Source: Physella acuta
Lineage: Eukaryota; Mollusca; Gastropoda; Physidae
Direction of reading: 5' to 3'
Assembly: GCF_028476545.1 (NCBI RefSeq)
Contig: NW_026731782.1
Location: 262,001-326,000, forward strand
DNA: 64,000 nucleotides
Shown here: in pieces, positions 24,905 to 36,800 of the stretch
Numbering within the stretch: position 1 is the stretch's first letter
How the letters are laid out: the number at the start of each line of letters is the position of its first letter
Made by a program: the position numbers and the translations under genes
The notes under the pieces: generated by a model
What the model was told of the DNA's origin: nothing
What the model saw: only the letters and a program-made list of their open reading frames with translations
The model's database searches: none

Positions 24905-25480
24905 ATCTCATTCCTAACACATAAGCCCACTTCCTACACATAAGCCCACTTCCAACACATAAGCCCACTTCCAATACATAAGCCCACTCCCAATACATAA
25001 GCCCACTCCCAACACATACGCCCACTCCAAACACATAAGCCTACTTCCAACACATAAGCCCACACCCAACACATAAGCCCACTTACAACACATAAACCCA
25101 CTCCCAACACATAAGCCAACTCTCAACACATAAGCCCACTCCCAACATATAAGCCCACCCCTAACACATAAGACCACTCCCAACACATAAGCCCATTCCC
25201 AACACATAAACTCACTTCCAACACATAAGCCCACTCCCAACACATAAGCCCACTCCCAACACATAAGCCCACTCCCAACACATAAGCCCACTCCCAACAC
25301 ATAATCCCACTCCCAACACATTTACCCATCCCCAACACATCTACCATCCCCACTAGATCCACCCACCTCATCCCAACACATCTGCCCCACCAACACACCT
25401 TCCCACCCTCAACACATCTGCCAACCTCAAAAATCACCCGTCACTCCAACACACCTACTCACACCAACAGACCCACCCCA
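24905..25480 (+). repeat. 18-bp minisatellite (CCCACTCCCAACACATAAG)
   Basis: About 23 clear units of AAGCCCACTCCCAACACAT run up to about 25320, followed by decayed CACC/ACACATCT words. The period is divisible by three, giving CWEWAYVLGVGL-type frames on the minus strand that are not genes. Confidence 0.93.
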
Positions 25481-26589
25481 ACACTCCTTACCAACCCTAG
25501 CACACACATTATATAACACAACTTGTATTTCATTTCAAGCCTCAAACGTTTTTCTTGCTCACCCCATCACTCTTGCCTCCAACCTTTATCATCGTTGCCC
25601 GACTCACGCCCCAAGATTACATCTCTCCGCACGGGAGGGTGGGGTGAAGGGGGGTGGGGGTGGGGGGGGGGGGGGGTACCTAACCAGCAGGTCTGTTCTA
25701 GACCCTTGATGCCTGCCACGCCTGATATTATTTTTTATGATCCCCTTGATGCCGAGGATTATCTCCCATTGCTCATTTCAGCCGGGCTAAATGGGAAACA
25801 ACTCGTGACAGATCTCAAAGTTGCCCCTTGTCATTATAATAATCCTTCGGTTAACTCCCGTGTCTTATTTGAATACCCAAAAGGACATGGATTTTTAGAA
25901 TTCTCCTAAAATTCTCATGATGAAAAATAAAATAGTTTAAATTAATTTAAAATTAGATACCTACTGATTGGAATTCACCCGAAGAAATTAAAATCGGCAT
26001 ACACACATAAAAATGAACTTCAATGAAATATTACTTCATCATCCAATTTTATTTCAAATATTTAAAAAAAAAAAAAAAAAATATCGTCAAAAAAAAAAAT
26101 ATTTCACCCCCCCCCCTGTCCCCTCAGCCGATCACGCACGCCGAGAAAAAAAATCCCTTGAATCATCATTTCATCACACATTTGCATTTTCAGTTTCAGG
26201 TTGGTTTTTAATTTTTATCTTTTTCTTTATATTTAGACGTTTTGTATTAGATCTATGTATAAGTAAGCTATCTTAAATGAATGAAAGCAGGCTACAAGTA
26301 AGAAAGAAATATTACTATTGTAAATCTGTATCAGTCCTTACAAGCCGATGATGAAAACTGTAATAGTAAAGCGAACACACAACTGACGCTATAAGTTACG
26401 TGTCTGAGGCGGAAAAAAAAAGTCAAAAAAAAAAGTCAAAAAAAAAAAATAAGAAAGAAAAAAAAAATTAAATTAAAAAAAAATATATATCGTCCAACGT
26501 TAAACAATAACTAAAAGAGGGAATATACATTATATCTTCTTTTTGGTCTGAAATTAATCGGAAATACCTGGTTTGCATTATCGTGTCGA
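25481..26589. other. non-coding sequence; one weak open frame
   Basis: G-runs occur near 25650-25675, A-runs near 26063 and 26087, and a C-run near 26107. An open stretch from about 25709 to 25909 has a peptide-like composition, but no start context, splice signal or family match that I can recognise. Confidence 0.35.
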
Positions 26590-26850
26590 TTAAGCTCAGT
26601 GTTGGTGAGTCCCGATTGCTGGAGACAGCCACTCCTCTAGGAGAGACTCCAAAAATAAAACAACTGCTGCCTTGTTGTTTGTTCTCGGATTAACAAAGGC
26701 TATAGAAGCAAATCCAAAAAGAAAAGCAGGCTGAAATCAGAGTCAATGGTCTACATTGCACACAGCAAAATGACACGTGTACTTAATTGTGTTGGAGGGA
26801 ATACCTTTCAACACTAAAATTGAGAACGAAGAAGCAGAATTTAATTTAAT
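26590..26850 (+). mobile_element. SINE family B, copy 2
   Basis: A decayed tRNA-like head (CGATTAAGCTCAGTG...GAGTCCCGATT) precedes GGAGAGACTCCAAAAATAAA, GCAGGCTGAAATCAGAGTCA, a TGACACGTGTACTTAATTGTG segment and the tail GTTGGAGGGAATACCTTTCA...GAGAACGAAGAAG. The order matches copies at 46731 and, inverted, at 11999 and 62194. Confidence 0.85.
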
Positions 26851-27030
26851 GATGTGAGAAGAATAAATCAGAATGACAGAACGACATCTATCTTTTTGTG
26901 ACATGATTGTGAAGTAACGTCTATGATAATGTTAAAGGACGTATATTTTTATCCTAAATGTCTGATGTCTTTAATGACGTCTTTGTTTTTGATGACGTCT
27001 ATAGTTTTTTAAGGACGTACATGTTTTTTT
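26851..27030. other. non-coding sequence with GACGTCT words
   Basis: Scattered AATGACGTCT and GGACGTA words anticipate the array at 27188. Confidence 0.4.
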
Positions 27031-27185
27031 GGGTGGACTTAGGGACGGTCTACTGGGTAACTCACGTTAGGGAAAGTAAAGGCGGCTGGGCATAGTGCTG
27101 ACCACACTATCTCTTCATATGCCGAGGTCACAGAAACAAGTGAACTCTACTTTACTTGCCCCATAGACCGTCAGGTTTGAAAGGG
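27031..27185 (+). mobile_element. SINE family A, copy 4 (3' part)
   Basis: GGGTGGACTTAGGGA and GGTAACTCACGTTAGGGAAA lead into GTAAAGGCGGCTGGGCATAG, GCTGACCACACTATCTCTTC, ATATGCCGAGGTCACAGAAA and AAGTGAACTCTACTTTACTT. The head is missing. It interrupts the GACGTCTATG-rich region. Confidence 0.82.
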
Positions 27186-27187
27186 AA

Positions 27188-27425
27188 ACTTTACTTTTAC
27201 TTTACATGTTTTTTTAATTACATCTGTTTTTCTTAATGACGTCTATGTTTTTCTTAATGACGTCTATGTTTTTCTTAATGACGTCTATGTTTTTCTTAAT
27301 GACGTCTATGTTTTTCTTAATGACGTCTATGTTTTTCTTAATGAAGTCTATGTTTTTCTTAATGAAGTCTATATTTTTCTTGATGACGTCTATATTTTTC
27401 TTAATGAAATCTATGTTTATTTGAA
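27188..27425 (+). repeat. 21-bp tandem repeat (GACGTCTATGTTTTTCTTAAT)
   Basis: About 10 near-identical units; early units keep ATGACGTCTATG and later ones change to GAAGTC. Each early unit carries the CRE-like core TGACGTC. The period is divisible by three and yields an MTSMFFL-type frame that is not a gene. Isolated related words extend from about 26975 to 27490. Confidence 0.93.
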
Positions 27426-28982
27426 ATTACTTTAAATGACGTCTTTGATGATGTAAAATAATGTCTATGTTTATTATAAGAAGACGTCTAGATTTGTCGT
27501 CGCAGATGTAAAAGTTCGTGTGAACTGACGTCATTAGAAATGACGAAATGCAAATTACGTCAATGTTGAGGCCGCTATTACACGAGCGACGTCCGCTAAA
27601 GACACCTATACATCACGATAATTTTGTTAGGGTTGAGGGGTTTAGGGGCGGGGAGCAGGAGTTTACCTCCCCTTCAATTACGTAATGACGTAGAAAATAA
27701 TGTCGGGCAAGAAGACATCGCGATCGATAATTCTAATAGATTTAGATCATTAAATGTAAAGTGGTGTTTCTTTCAAATATTTGCCCCGTGAAAAATTTGC
27801 CAAACTCAAATTTTAAATGTGATTATGTTTTCAAAGTACTAGGCGTGACTGGGTTACATAACATTCAATCATTTCACTTTTAGGATATTGGTAATCGATA
27901 ACGCATTTTGATGGTTTGTCTCTTCAGCTATGATTGATCTTGACTGAGGTTTTTTTTTTGGCAACTCGATTGGTCATGGTTTTTAGATTTTAAGGATTTT
28001 GCTAGCCTTACATCGTCGGTCAACCTGTTCTCAAAGTTAAAAAACAAATTTCAAAATATCAAGATAAAATAAAAATGCATAAATATTTTGTTTCAAAAAC
28101 AGAAAACAAAACAGATATAAAAAAACAGGAAAAAAAAAACAAATAGAAAGAATTTTTTGACAGAAAACAAAATAAAACGAAACAAAAATAAATAATGCAA
28201 AACAAAAATAAATTTTTAAAAATACAGCATAATTAAAATGAAATTCCAGAGTAAGATAGGAAAATCCCCCCAATTTCTAATATGAGTTCATTTTTTTAAA
28301 AGCGCGTCAAAAATTCATCGGTTACAAAAATTCCCATTTTAATTTCAAAATCAGCAAGGGACAGCACTTTTAGCAGAACTTAATAAAGCATAGCAATGTT
28401 ATTGGCACATATCATGCAAGTAAACACAAAAAACCTCTAAAATATTTTTAATCTGTCTAGCCATCGATTAGGTACACTTTGTTTTTAAAAATATAATTTA
28501 GTTTAGCGGAGCAACTGTTTTTTACTGTGTGTGTGGTATCAGTAATTAATTTAGAACTTCTTCCATTAATTTATTTAATGAAAGGTTTTTTAAAGTTGTT
28601 AATTGTGGTTCTTTTTTTTTATTGTTGTTTTTGTTTTGGATTATATAAATTTCCGTTATTTGGTTAAAAGCTATTATGGAAACTAATTTATTTATTTATT
28701 TAGTACGAATCTGGGGTCGCAAGTTTTATTAACCAGGTTACGTTAAATATCTTTTTTCTCACTATAGGTTTAACCTAACCGTGTCCGTTTATACTTCTTA
28801 GAATATTTAAATAAAAAACAGATACTTCGAATCTTATACTTAACTTGAAATCAAATTGCTCAATTTAAAATTCAACCAAATATTATCTAAGATCCCTCTT
28901 TAGGTAGGCCGACTAGCCAAATGAGGCTAGGTAGTTATAACTGGTTCACATTTGTTTAACAACTTAGTACTTTGTGTGATCG
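27426..28982. other. AT-rich non-coding sequence
   Basis: No exon is supported. Contains a TTTACCTCCCC word near 27662 and A-rich runs between 28080 and 28230. Confidence 0.45.
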
Positions 28983-30251
28983 CGTGTAATAATATGTGTA
29001 AGCATGTCTCTAGTAATATGTGTGGGTATGTATGTAAGAATGTTTTAGTGATGTGTGTAAGCATGTGTCTAGTAATATGTATGCGTATGTATGTAAGAAT
29101 GTTTTAGTGATGTGTGTAAGCATGTCTCTAGTAATATGTGTGGGTATGTATGTAAGAATGTTTTAGTGATGTGTGTAAGCATGTGTCTAGTAATATGTAT
29201 GCGTATGTATGTAAGAATGTTTTAGTGATGTGTGTAAGCATGTGTCTAGTAATATGTATGCGTATGTATGTAAGAATGTTTTAGTGATGTGTGTAAGCAG
29301 GTGTCTAGTAATATGTATGCGTATGTATGTAAGAATGTTTTAGTGATGTATGTAAGCAGGTGTCTAGTAATATGTATGCGTATGTATGTAAGAATGTTTT
29401 AGTGATGTGTGTAAGCAGGTGTCTAGTAATATGTATGCGTATGTATGTAAGAATGTTTTAGTGATGTGTGTAAGCATGTGTCTAGTAATATGTATGCGTA
29501 TGTATGTAAGAATGTTTTAGTGATGTGTGTAAGCATGTGTCTAGTAATATGTATGCGTATGTATGTTAGAATGTTTTAGTGATGTGTGTAAGCATGTGTC
29601 TAGTAATATGTATGCGTATGTATGTAAGAATGTTTTAGTGATGTGTGTAAGCATGTGTCTAGTAATATGTATGCGTATGTATGTAAGAATGTTTTAGTGA
29701 TGTGTGTAAGCATGTGTCTAGTAATATGTATGCGTATGTATGTTAGAATGTTTTAGTGATGTGTGTAAGCATGTGTCTAGTAATATGTATGCGTATGTAT
29801 GTAAGAATGTTTTAGTGATGTGTGTAAGCATGTGTCTAGTAATATGTATGCGTATGTATGTTAGAATGTTTTAGTGATGTGTGTAAGCATGTGTCTAGTA
29901 ATATGTATGCGTATGTATGTAAGAATGTTTTAGTGATGTGTGTAAGCATGTGTCTAGTAATATGTATGCGTATGTATGTAAGAATGTTTTAGTGATGTGT
30001 GTAAGCATGTGTCTAGTAATATGTATGCGTATGTATGTTAGAATGTTTTAGTGATGTGTGTAAGCATGTGTCTAGTAATATGTATGCGTATGTATGTAAG
30101 AATGTTTTAGTGATGTGTGTAAGCATGTGTCTAGTAATATGTATGCGTATGTATGTTAGAATGTTTTAGTGATGTGTGTAAGCATGTGTCTAGTAATATG
30201 TATGCGTATGTATGTAAGAATGTTATAGTGATGTATGTAAGCAGGTGTCTA
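28983..30251 (+). repeat. 59-bp tandem array with higher-order structure
   Basis: About 21 units built from GTTTTAGTGATGTGTGTAAG, CATGTGTCTAGTAATATGTA and TGCGTATGTATGTAAGAAT. A diagnostic GTAAG/GTTAG difference follows a repeating five-unit order across the last dozen units, so blocks of about 295 bp were amplified. An AGGTGTCT variant clusters in three units near 29280-29410. The right edge is cut by MITE-1 copy 2. Confidence 0.96.
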
Positions 30252-30510
30252 CAGGGGCGTAGCGAGGGGGGGGGGGGGCGGGGGGTGCGGACCGCACCGG
30301 GTGACACCATTTAGGGGGGTGACACCAAGGCAAAAAATAGCAAAATATATAGAGAAAAACTCGAGGGGGGGGTGCAAATCGAAAGTTTGAGGGGGGGGGG
30401 TACAAATCGAAAATTTGAAAGTTTGTCCCTGGGAAGGGTCTCTATGCCTCTGGGGGGGGTGACACCATTAAGTGCCGCACCGGGTGACACCCGACCTCGC
30501 TACGCCACTG
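30252..30510. mobile_element. hAT-type MITE, family 1, copy 2
   Basis: 259 bp, starting CAGGGGCGTAGCGAGG and ending CCTCGCTACGCCACTG, with internal GGTGACACC words and G-runs as in copy 1. The flanking 8-bp duplication is GGTGTCTA (30244-30251) and GGTGTGTA (30511-30518), one mismatch. The element lies inside the 59-bp array, which resumes in diverged form on its right. Confidence 0.93.
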
Positions 30511-30710
30511 GGTGTGTAGTAATATGTGTGGGTATGTGTGTAGCACTGTAAGTATGTGTCTGGTAACGTGTGTCGGCATGTATGTGTGTACGAATGTTTT
30601 TAGAGATGTGTGTAAGCACGTGTGTAGTATTATGTGTAAGCGTGTGTATATTACATTGTGTAACTTTGTGTATAGTACCACGTGTAAGCACGTTTGTACA
30701 ATATCAAAGT
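30511..30710 (+). repeat. diverged continuation of the 59-bp array
   Basis: GTGTAGTAATATGTGTGGGT, TATGTGTCTGGTAACGTGTG and GATGTGTGTAAGCACGTGTG are recognisable unit pieces with many changes. This flank escaped the homogenisation seen left of the MITE. Confidence 0.75.
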
Positions 30711-31571
30711 AGCTGTTCACAAAATTCTGACTTTAGTCAAGAACAAGCCGCTATTTTTTCTTGTCTTCTGAAACTAACTCCATTCCCCACACACTAACAC
30801 ACCCACCCGCACACACACACACCCACACATACACACAAAGGAGAAAAAAAAAAGTCTTCGGGATTACATTGCTCGTACATCCGGCCACTTCCGGCCACTT
30901 CCGGTTTAGGTAAAGGTCAGCTATTGCAGTCCAGTGGTCCTTTGTCCTCATACAATGAAATGAATTGCAGCTTAGTTTCTCAGTCTAATGGAATTTCTTT
31001 TAAATTACCTTCTGATACAACGTATTTCCTACCTCTAGGTATGGGCTAGATTTAGCTTTTTTTTTTACCAAGCAGTTAAATGTTAAGTCTTATATTCTTC
31101 TTATTTCGCAAAACAGATTTTCAACTTTTTAAACTTTTTTTTTTTAGTCTATAGAACTAAACCTAATTATTTGTTTCGAAACTTCGAATTCCTAATAAAC
31201 CAAATAGAAAGGTTGAAGAAAAAAAATATTAAAAATTGGTTATCAGTTTTCTAAAAATAGCCGAGTCAATATTTTCAAAAGGGAGCTAACTGGAGGGGAT
31301 GTGTTGCCTCCCCTTGTCTACGGGTAAAGAAAAACGTATCATTTTTTTTCCCCAGAGAAAACTTACCCTAGGGCTGTAAAGGGGCTGGAAGGGGAGGGAG
31401 GGGGAAGGGGGGGATACAACTTTCTTTGATTTTAGGACATGGGTGTCGAGTTTCTGTATATTTAGGGATACACTGAAACTTTTCTGCTGACTGTAAATAA
31501 TTAGGATTAGTTTGGTTAGAGTTCGGTAAAAATAAGGGTCAAAACAACTGGGATACGTGTTGGGTTTACGA
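30711..31571. other. non-coding sequence
   Basis: An ACACACCC-rich patch lies near 30787-30835 and a doubled TTCCGGCCAC near 30885-30900. AAAGGGAGCTAAC and TTGCCTCCCC lie near 31279-31312, and a G-rich patch lies near 31381-31410. No exon is supported. The last 8 bases (GTTTACGA, 31564-31571) are the left target duplication of the following element. Confidence 0.45.
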
Positions 31572-31572
31572 C

Positions 31573-32938
31573 AGTAGCGTACGCAGGGGGGGAGCAGGGG
31601 GAGCGGCCGCTCCCCCTCTGGCCATTTTCAGCAAAGTGGCGCCTTTTTTGGAAACTTTTAAAACTCAAAGTTTTAAACAATGATATTTATTTAAAAAAAT
31701 ATTTTTGGTCGGCACATCTATGTAAATCACATGATTTCTTTTCATGCAGCAATTAAGCATTATTGTACTAGTCTAGTAGTGTCTACGTTAACAACACGTA
31801 TTAACAGCTGCATCAGTTTGCCATTCTAAAAATAACCATGCATTGCAATGTTTAAAAAACCTCTACGGGTAGTAACACTTGGCAAGAGGGGTGCTAACCC
31901 CCCTCCCACATGGACCCCTCTGTAAAAAAAATGTTGCCATAATACTGCTACTTATTTAAATCTATTTCTGTAATATATATTTGTGTAATATATATTTTTG
32001 TTATACATATATGTATGTTTAGAACAGTCATCTAAAAACTGACGCTATGTTCACTCTGAGTTGGTTATCTCCCCCCCCCCCCCCACACCTCACCACCACA
32101 ATTGTGTATAGGGACATTAATGTCACACCTAGGTATACACTGGGTTGGATAATTGACCTAAAGTGACCGGACAGTGGTGAATGAAGTTGAACCCACCCCC
32201 CTCCCAACCCACCCCGAACTTATCTGTTAAGTACATGTAGAAAAACGCGTAATGATGTACCAAAGTACCATGCCGCCAGAAAATTAGCTTTTTAAACTTA
32301 AAACGTGAATATTGTTTTTGCCATTACCAGTAAATAGGTGTGTGATCAATACAGTGATCTAACCCATACCTATCACTATGTTAAAAATGATCTTTAAAGA
32401 ACACAAAGAAGCAGTAGATAATTAAAATATATGATCTGCACTATAAGACCGATATTAAGTTAAATGTAGGCTGTTATTCCGAATGTTGATCTATTCTATC
32501 GAAAAGCGTGGTTTTATACCAACTCTGATTTTAAAAACTTTTATTATGCTGTAATACTTTAGCATTTATGATGACGATATATTAAATTCTGATTATAGAC
32601 AAAAACATTTTGTAAATATGAATAGTGTTAAACATTTTTTTTTATTCTAAAGTAATTATTTATTTGTTTTGACATTTATAATTAAATATGTAGATATATA
32701 CATATTTATATTAAGAGAGTAATTATTGCCCCTATTTCACTTGTCTTAAATAATTTCCCAGGAATTATTATGCAAGAATTTTTTTACAAGAATTACAAAA
32801 CAGATTGTGTTACGTTCATTATTTTTGGTTGTAGTGTGTGTATATATTTTTTTTTTACATTGTGTGTTTTTTCTTATTTCTTCAGAGAGCTACTTTCAAT
32901 TTATTTTACATCATAGCGAAGTAATGACATACAGCTAG

Positions 32939-32942
<4 letters not shown>
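31573..32942. other. interior of the hAT-like element, left arm
   Basis: After a GGGGAGCGGCCGCTCCCC palindrome at about 31599-31616, the arm is AT-rich. It has a C-run near 32071-32085 and no coding signal. The absence of any transposase-like frame is why the element is called non-autonomous. Confidence 0.6.

Positions 32943-32970
<28 letters not shown>
32943..32970. repeat. left half of a (TA)n tract interrupted by the LTR element
   Basis: Fourteen TA units run up to the LTR edge. The tract resumes at 39629-39641 on the other side. A 4-bp TATA target duplication is compatible with both junctions but cannot be delimited inside a TA run. Confidence 0.9.
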
Positions 32971-32974
<4 letters not shown>

Positions 32975-33627
32975 ACGAGTCCCCGAGTCTATCCTGCCGA
33001 CAACGCCAAATGTAACGAGTCTAACCACTCATTCCACACAACATTGACCACAGCATAGATACTCGAAGATGCAGGTTCATTATTGATCCTTTTATTACAT
33101 GAATCAAAGAATGCTTCACAATAATATAATGAATCAAGAGAGATGTTTCACAATAATAGTCTGAATCAACGGACCCCCAACAGTCCTCACTAGGCTTCAT
33201 CTAACTGAATACACATGTCTAACGTCCTTCTTAACACAATATAACCAACTTGATACTGCCTGACCAAGAGAGAGACTGACGGACTGACTGACAGACCTTC
33301 TGAGACCGACTTTCTGAGAGACTGACTTTCTGAGAGACTGCGAGCTCAGCCGTCGCCTTCCTTATATCCCCTTCATAATCGTACTCATATTCGGTCCTAT
33401 CATAATCGTAATTGTAATCGATTCTAATCGTTACATCAGACTGTTAATTACGCCGCTTCTGTCGTACAGTCCGATTTTAATAAGCCACCTGCATCCTGTC
33501 ACATCAAAGTTGACAGACCGTCTTTCGTATCGCTTCCCGAGATATTACGCCTTGGCATCAGCCAACACCTGCACTGTGACGTCAGACTGTAACACGTTAT
33601 GTCTCTTGGTAACTTCCCCTAGTTACA
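32971..33627 (-). repeat. LTR, 3' end of the element
   Basis: Begins TGTAACGAGT and ends AGTTACA on the plus strand, giving TG...CA ends in both readings. On the minus strand a TATA-like GGGATATAAG is at 33361-33370 and an AATAAA polyadenylation word at 33091-33096. A primer-site-like segment lies at 32991-33010, inside the LTR. Confidence 0.95.
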
Positions 33628-33640
33628 TCCACCCCTGCCT
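33628..33640 (-). other. polypurine tract of the LTR element
   Basis: Directly inside the 3' LTR the minus strand reads AGGCAGGGGTGGA, the expected plus-strand primer tract for LTR elements. Confidence 0.75.
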
Positions 33641-33837
33641 TTTTTTGTGTGTTATCAACCACAAACAACGCTTGGCAGGTGCAGTCCTTCAAAGTCCATC
33701 GCACCACCGTAAAAAAAAAATCCATTGTTCCACTCACTGTCAATGTCGTCACATTCGTATAAGATTGACAGTTATCCCTATTTCACATATCCAATGTGTC
33801 TACATCATCTTCCTCAGACACAAAACAGTTCTAGAAT

Positions 33838-36800
33838 TCACATCCACCTTTTTTCGTTTGGTGCCTTCACCAGTTCACTTTTATGACTTTTTGAACAGTC
33901 TGTTTTCATACCAGCGCGACCATGAAAGAATTGATGGTTGCTGACAAAAAATTTCGTATTCTTTCTGTTTCTCAAACTTCTCCGCGGACCACTTATGTGA
34001 TGGTCTACTGTCTCTCTGCTTTTGGGGGGACCGGGATCCTCCTTGTTGCCGGTATCCTCCCCTTGTGTATCGCTGTTGCGCTGTTGATGGTGACATGGTT
34101 CCGGGATGGGTATGTGAATTTCCGTTATAGTTTCCGGTTCCCTAATTGTCTTGGATTTCCTTGTGTGTAACTGCTCTTCTTGACTATGACAATATTTCTT
34201 TAATTGAGCAATATTCGCCCACCGATCCGGTTTGGTGTGATCGATGGGTCTTATCTTAAAGGGGCCACCTGCTACTTTAGGCATCTCCACGACTTGCCAT
34301 ATCTCCTGTCCCCAGAGGTCGTGGATTTTGTTTCTGCCTAACGGGTGGCTACGCAGTAATACCCTGTCGTTCAGTTTGAGTGGCGGGTCCTTTGTCTGTA
34401 CCGGCGGTTCCCTTCGCCGTGCTTCATGTTCTAGTCTTTCCTGTACTACCCTGTACATTTCTCTAATTCGTCTCATATGTTCATTCACATATTCCAGTGC
34501 AGTGTATGAGCCAGTCATACTCTCCTTTTTTTCTAGGAACAAGTCAAGGGGGAGTCGAGCCTCCCGTCCGAACAGCAACATGTATGGCGAAAAGCCGGTT
34601 GTGGCATGGGGTGTGCAGTTGTATAGATATACCAACTCTGGGAGAAAATCAGGCCAACGTTTTTTCTGTTCAGGTTCTAGAGTACGCAGCAAATCATGCA
34701 TGCTGCGGTTGAGCCGCTCGCACTGTCCGTTTCCTTTCGGATTAAATGTGGTTGTTCTAGATTTGTTGATCCCGTAGTGGCTGCACAGTTGGTTGATTAC
34801 TTCTGACTCGAAGGCCCTTCCTTGGTCAGAGTGTAATTGTCTTGGTATGCCATATTTGATGAACCAATGTTCTATTAAGACCTTTGCCACTGTTTTGGCA
34901 GTCTGATCTCGTGTGGGCACCGCCACAGTCCATTTGGTGAAAACATCAGTCATTACCAACACATGTTCCGTCCCATCCGATGATTGCTCCAACGACGTAA
35001 AGTCCATAGCCACAATCTCTAGTGGTTTTGTCGCTAATAGGTGTCCTGATGGCTGTCTCCTTTTGACAACTGGCATTTTCGCATGCTGACACCTAACACA
35101 AGCCTCACAATGGCGTTTGACCTCCATTTCCATATTGGGCCAGTAACACCTTCGTCGTAATATTTTGTGCGTCCTGTCCTGACCCTGGTGTCCTGCCCTG
35201 TCATGTGCCAACCTTAGCACTTCTTCTCGTAATTGTCCAGGCACCACCACCTGGTGTATTGTCCCATCAATTTGGTCATGAATTCTCCGCATGAGAACAC
35301 CATCCTTTATACTGAGACGGTCCCACTGACTCAGTATTTTCTTTGTTTCTCGACCAAATTGTTCTCTTTCCCTTCTTCCTGGGAATTTTTGTTCCTGGAC
35401 GTGTTTCAACAGCGGCTGTAAGCCACTATCCGTTCTCTGGGCATCTCTTATCTCTTTGTGATTAAGGAAACTAAAATCACCAATGTCCATATGTCCGGGC
35501 TCTGTGGAAATGTGCTCCACCCCGGTCTGTCCGTTCTGCCCCACTTGCACCCCGTGAGGGATATCTGTTGACGCTCTGACCTCACATATTCCTGTCAGCG
35601 TTTCTTCCTCATCGCCCGGTCTCTCGTAAGGATTCCTTGATAAGGCGTCCGCATTGCCATTGGACCGCCCCGGGCGATATTTTATCTCTAGGTCAAAGAG
35701 TGCCAATTCTGCTGCCCATCGCTGTTCGATGGATCCCAACTTTGCTGTCTTTAGGTGACTCAAGGGGTTATTGTCAGTGTATACCACACATTTAGCACCT
35801 AATAGATAGTCCCTGAATTTTTCCGTCACAGCCCATTTTAATGTCAAAAGTTCTAGTTTCATGGCGCTGTAATTTGTCATGTTCTTCTCTGATTCCTTCA
35901 GAGCTCGACTGGCATAAGCAATAACCCTGAAGCCTTGCTTTTGTTGTTGTGATAGCACAGCTCCCAGACCTTTAGAGCTGGCGTCAATTTCTAGCCGAAA
36001 TGGTTTGTCAAAGTCTGCGTATCCCAATATCGGCGCCTCTGTCAAAGCCTTTTTCAATAGCTTAAACGAGTTCAGGCATTCATCAGTCCATAATTCACCT
36101 ATCAGTTGTGTTTTACCTTTCTTTTTCTCCTTACTGTGTTTCTTTGTCATTTTGTTTACCAAGTCATGCAATGGTGCGGCAATTTTTGCAAAACCAGGCA
36201 CAAATTTTCTATAATAGGAAGCAAAGCCCAAGAATGATCTGACCTCTACCGTAGTTGTTGGCTGTTTCCATTCTTTAACAGCTGCAATTTTATCTGGGTC
36301 AGTGGCGATGCCATCCGACGAAATCACGTAACCCAAAAAATGTACCGATTTCAGACCGAAGCAGCATTTGTCTGGGTTCAGCTTTACTCCTATCTCCCTA
36401 AGACGGAGAAACACTTGTTCTAATCTTTCTAGATGGTCCTCCCAAGTTTTTGAATAAACTAGTATATCATCCAAGTACACCAACATTATTTGAAATAGAA
36501 AGTCACTCATAGCACTCTGCATTACTCGCTGGAATGTAGCAGGTGCATTAGTTAGACCAAACGGCATACGGGTCCACTCGTACAGTCCCAGTGGAGAAAT
36601 AAATGCAGTTTTATGTTGATCGTTGGGGTGCATGGCCACTTGGTGGTAGCCACTAGCCAAATCCAAGGTAGAAAAAAATCTTGCTCCCCCCAACGCATCA
36701 AGACATTCATCAATACGAGGCAAGGGGAATGCATCCCTTCTTGTGATATTGTTCAATTTCCGGTAATCACAACACAGTCTTATCTCCCCTGACTTCTTTT

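Noticed and set aside
24914-25437. CWEWAYVLGVGL-type repeat frames on the minus strand
   Set aside because: Artefact of the 18-bp minisatellite.
25709-25909. Possible coding segment ending FEYPKGHGFLEFS
   Set aside because: Peptide-like composition but no splice sites, no start context, and no family I can name; insufficient support.
28983-30251. CRISPR-like array
   Set aside because: Units are contiguous with no unique spacers; this is an animal tandem repeat.
33510-33944. Plus-strand frame beginning MTDRLSYRFPRYY, repeated at 39511
   Set aside because: It lies in both LTRs antisense to the element and owes its repetition to the LTR pair.
34244-34777. Plus-strand 177-codon frame
   Set aside because: Shadow of the integrase-coding strand of the LTR element.
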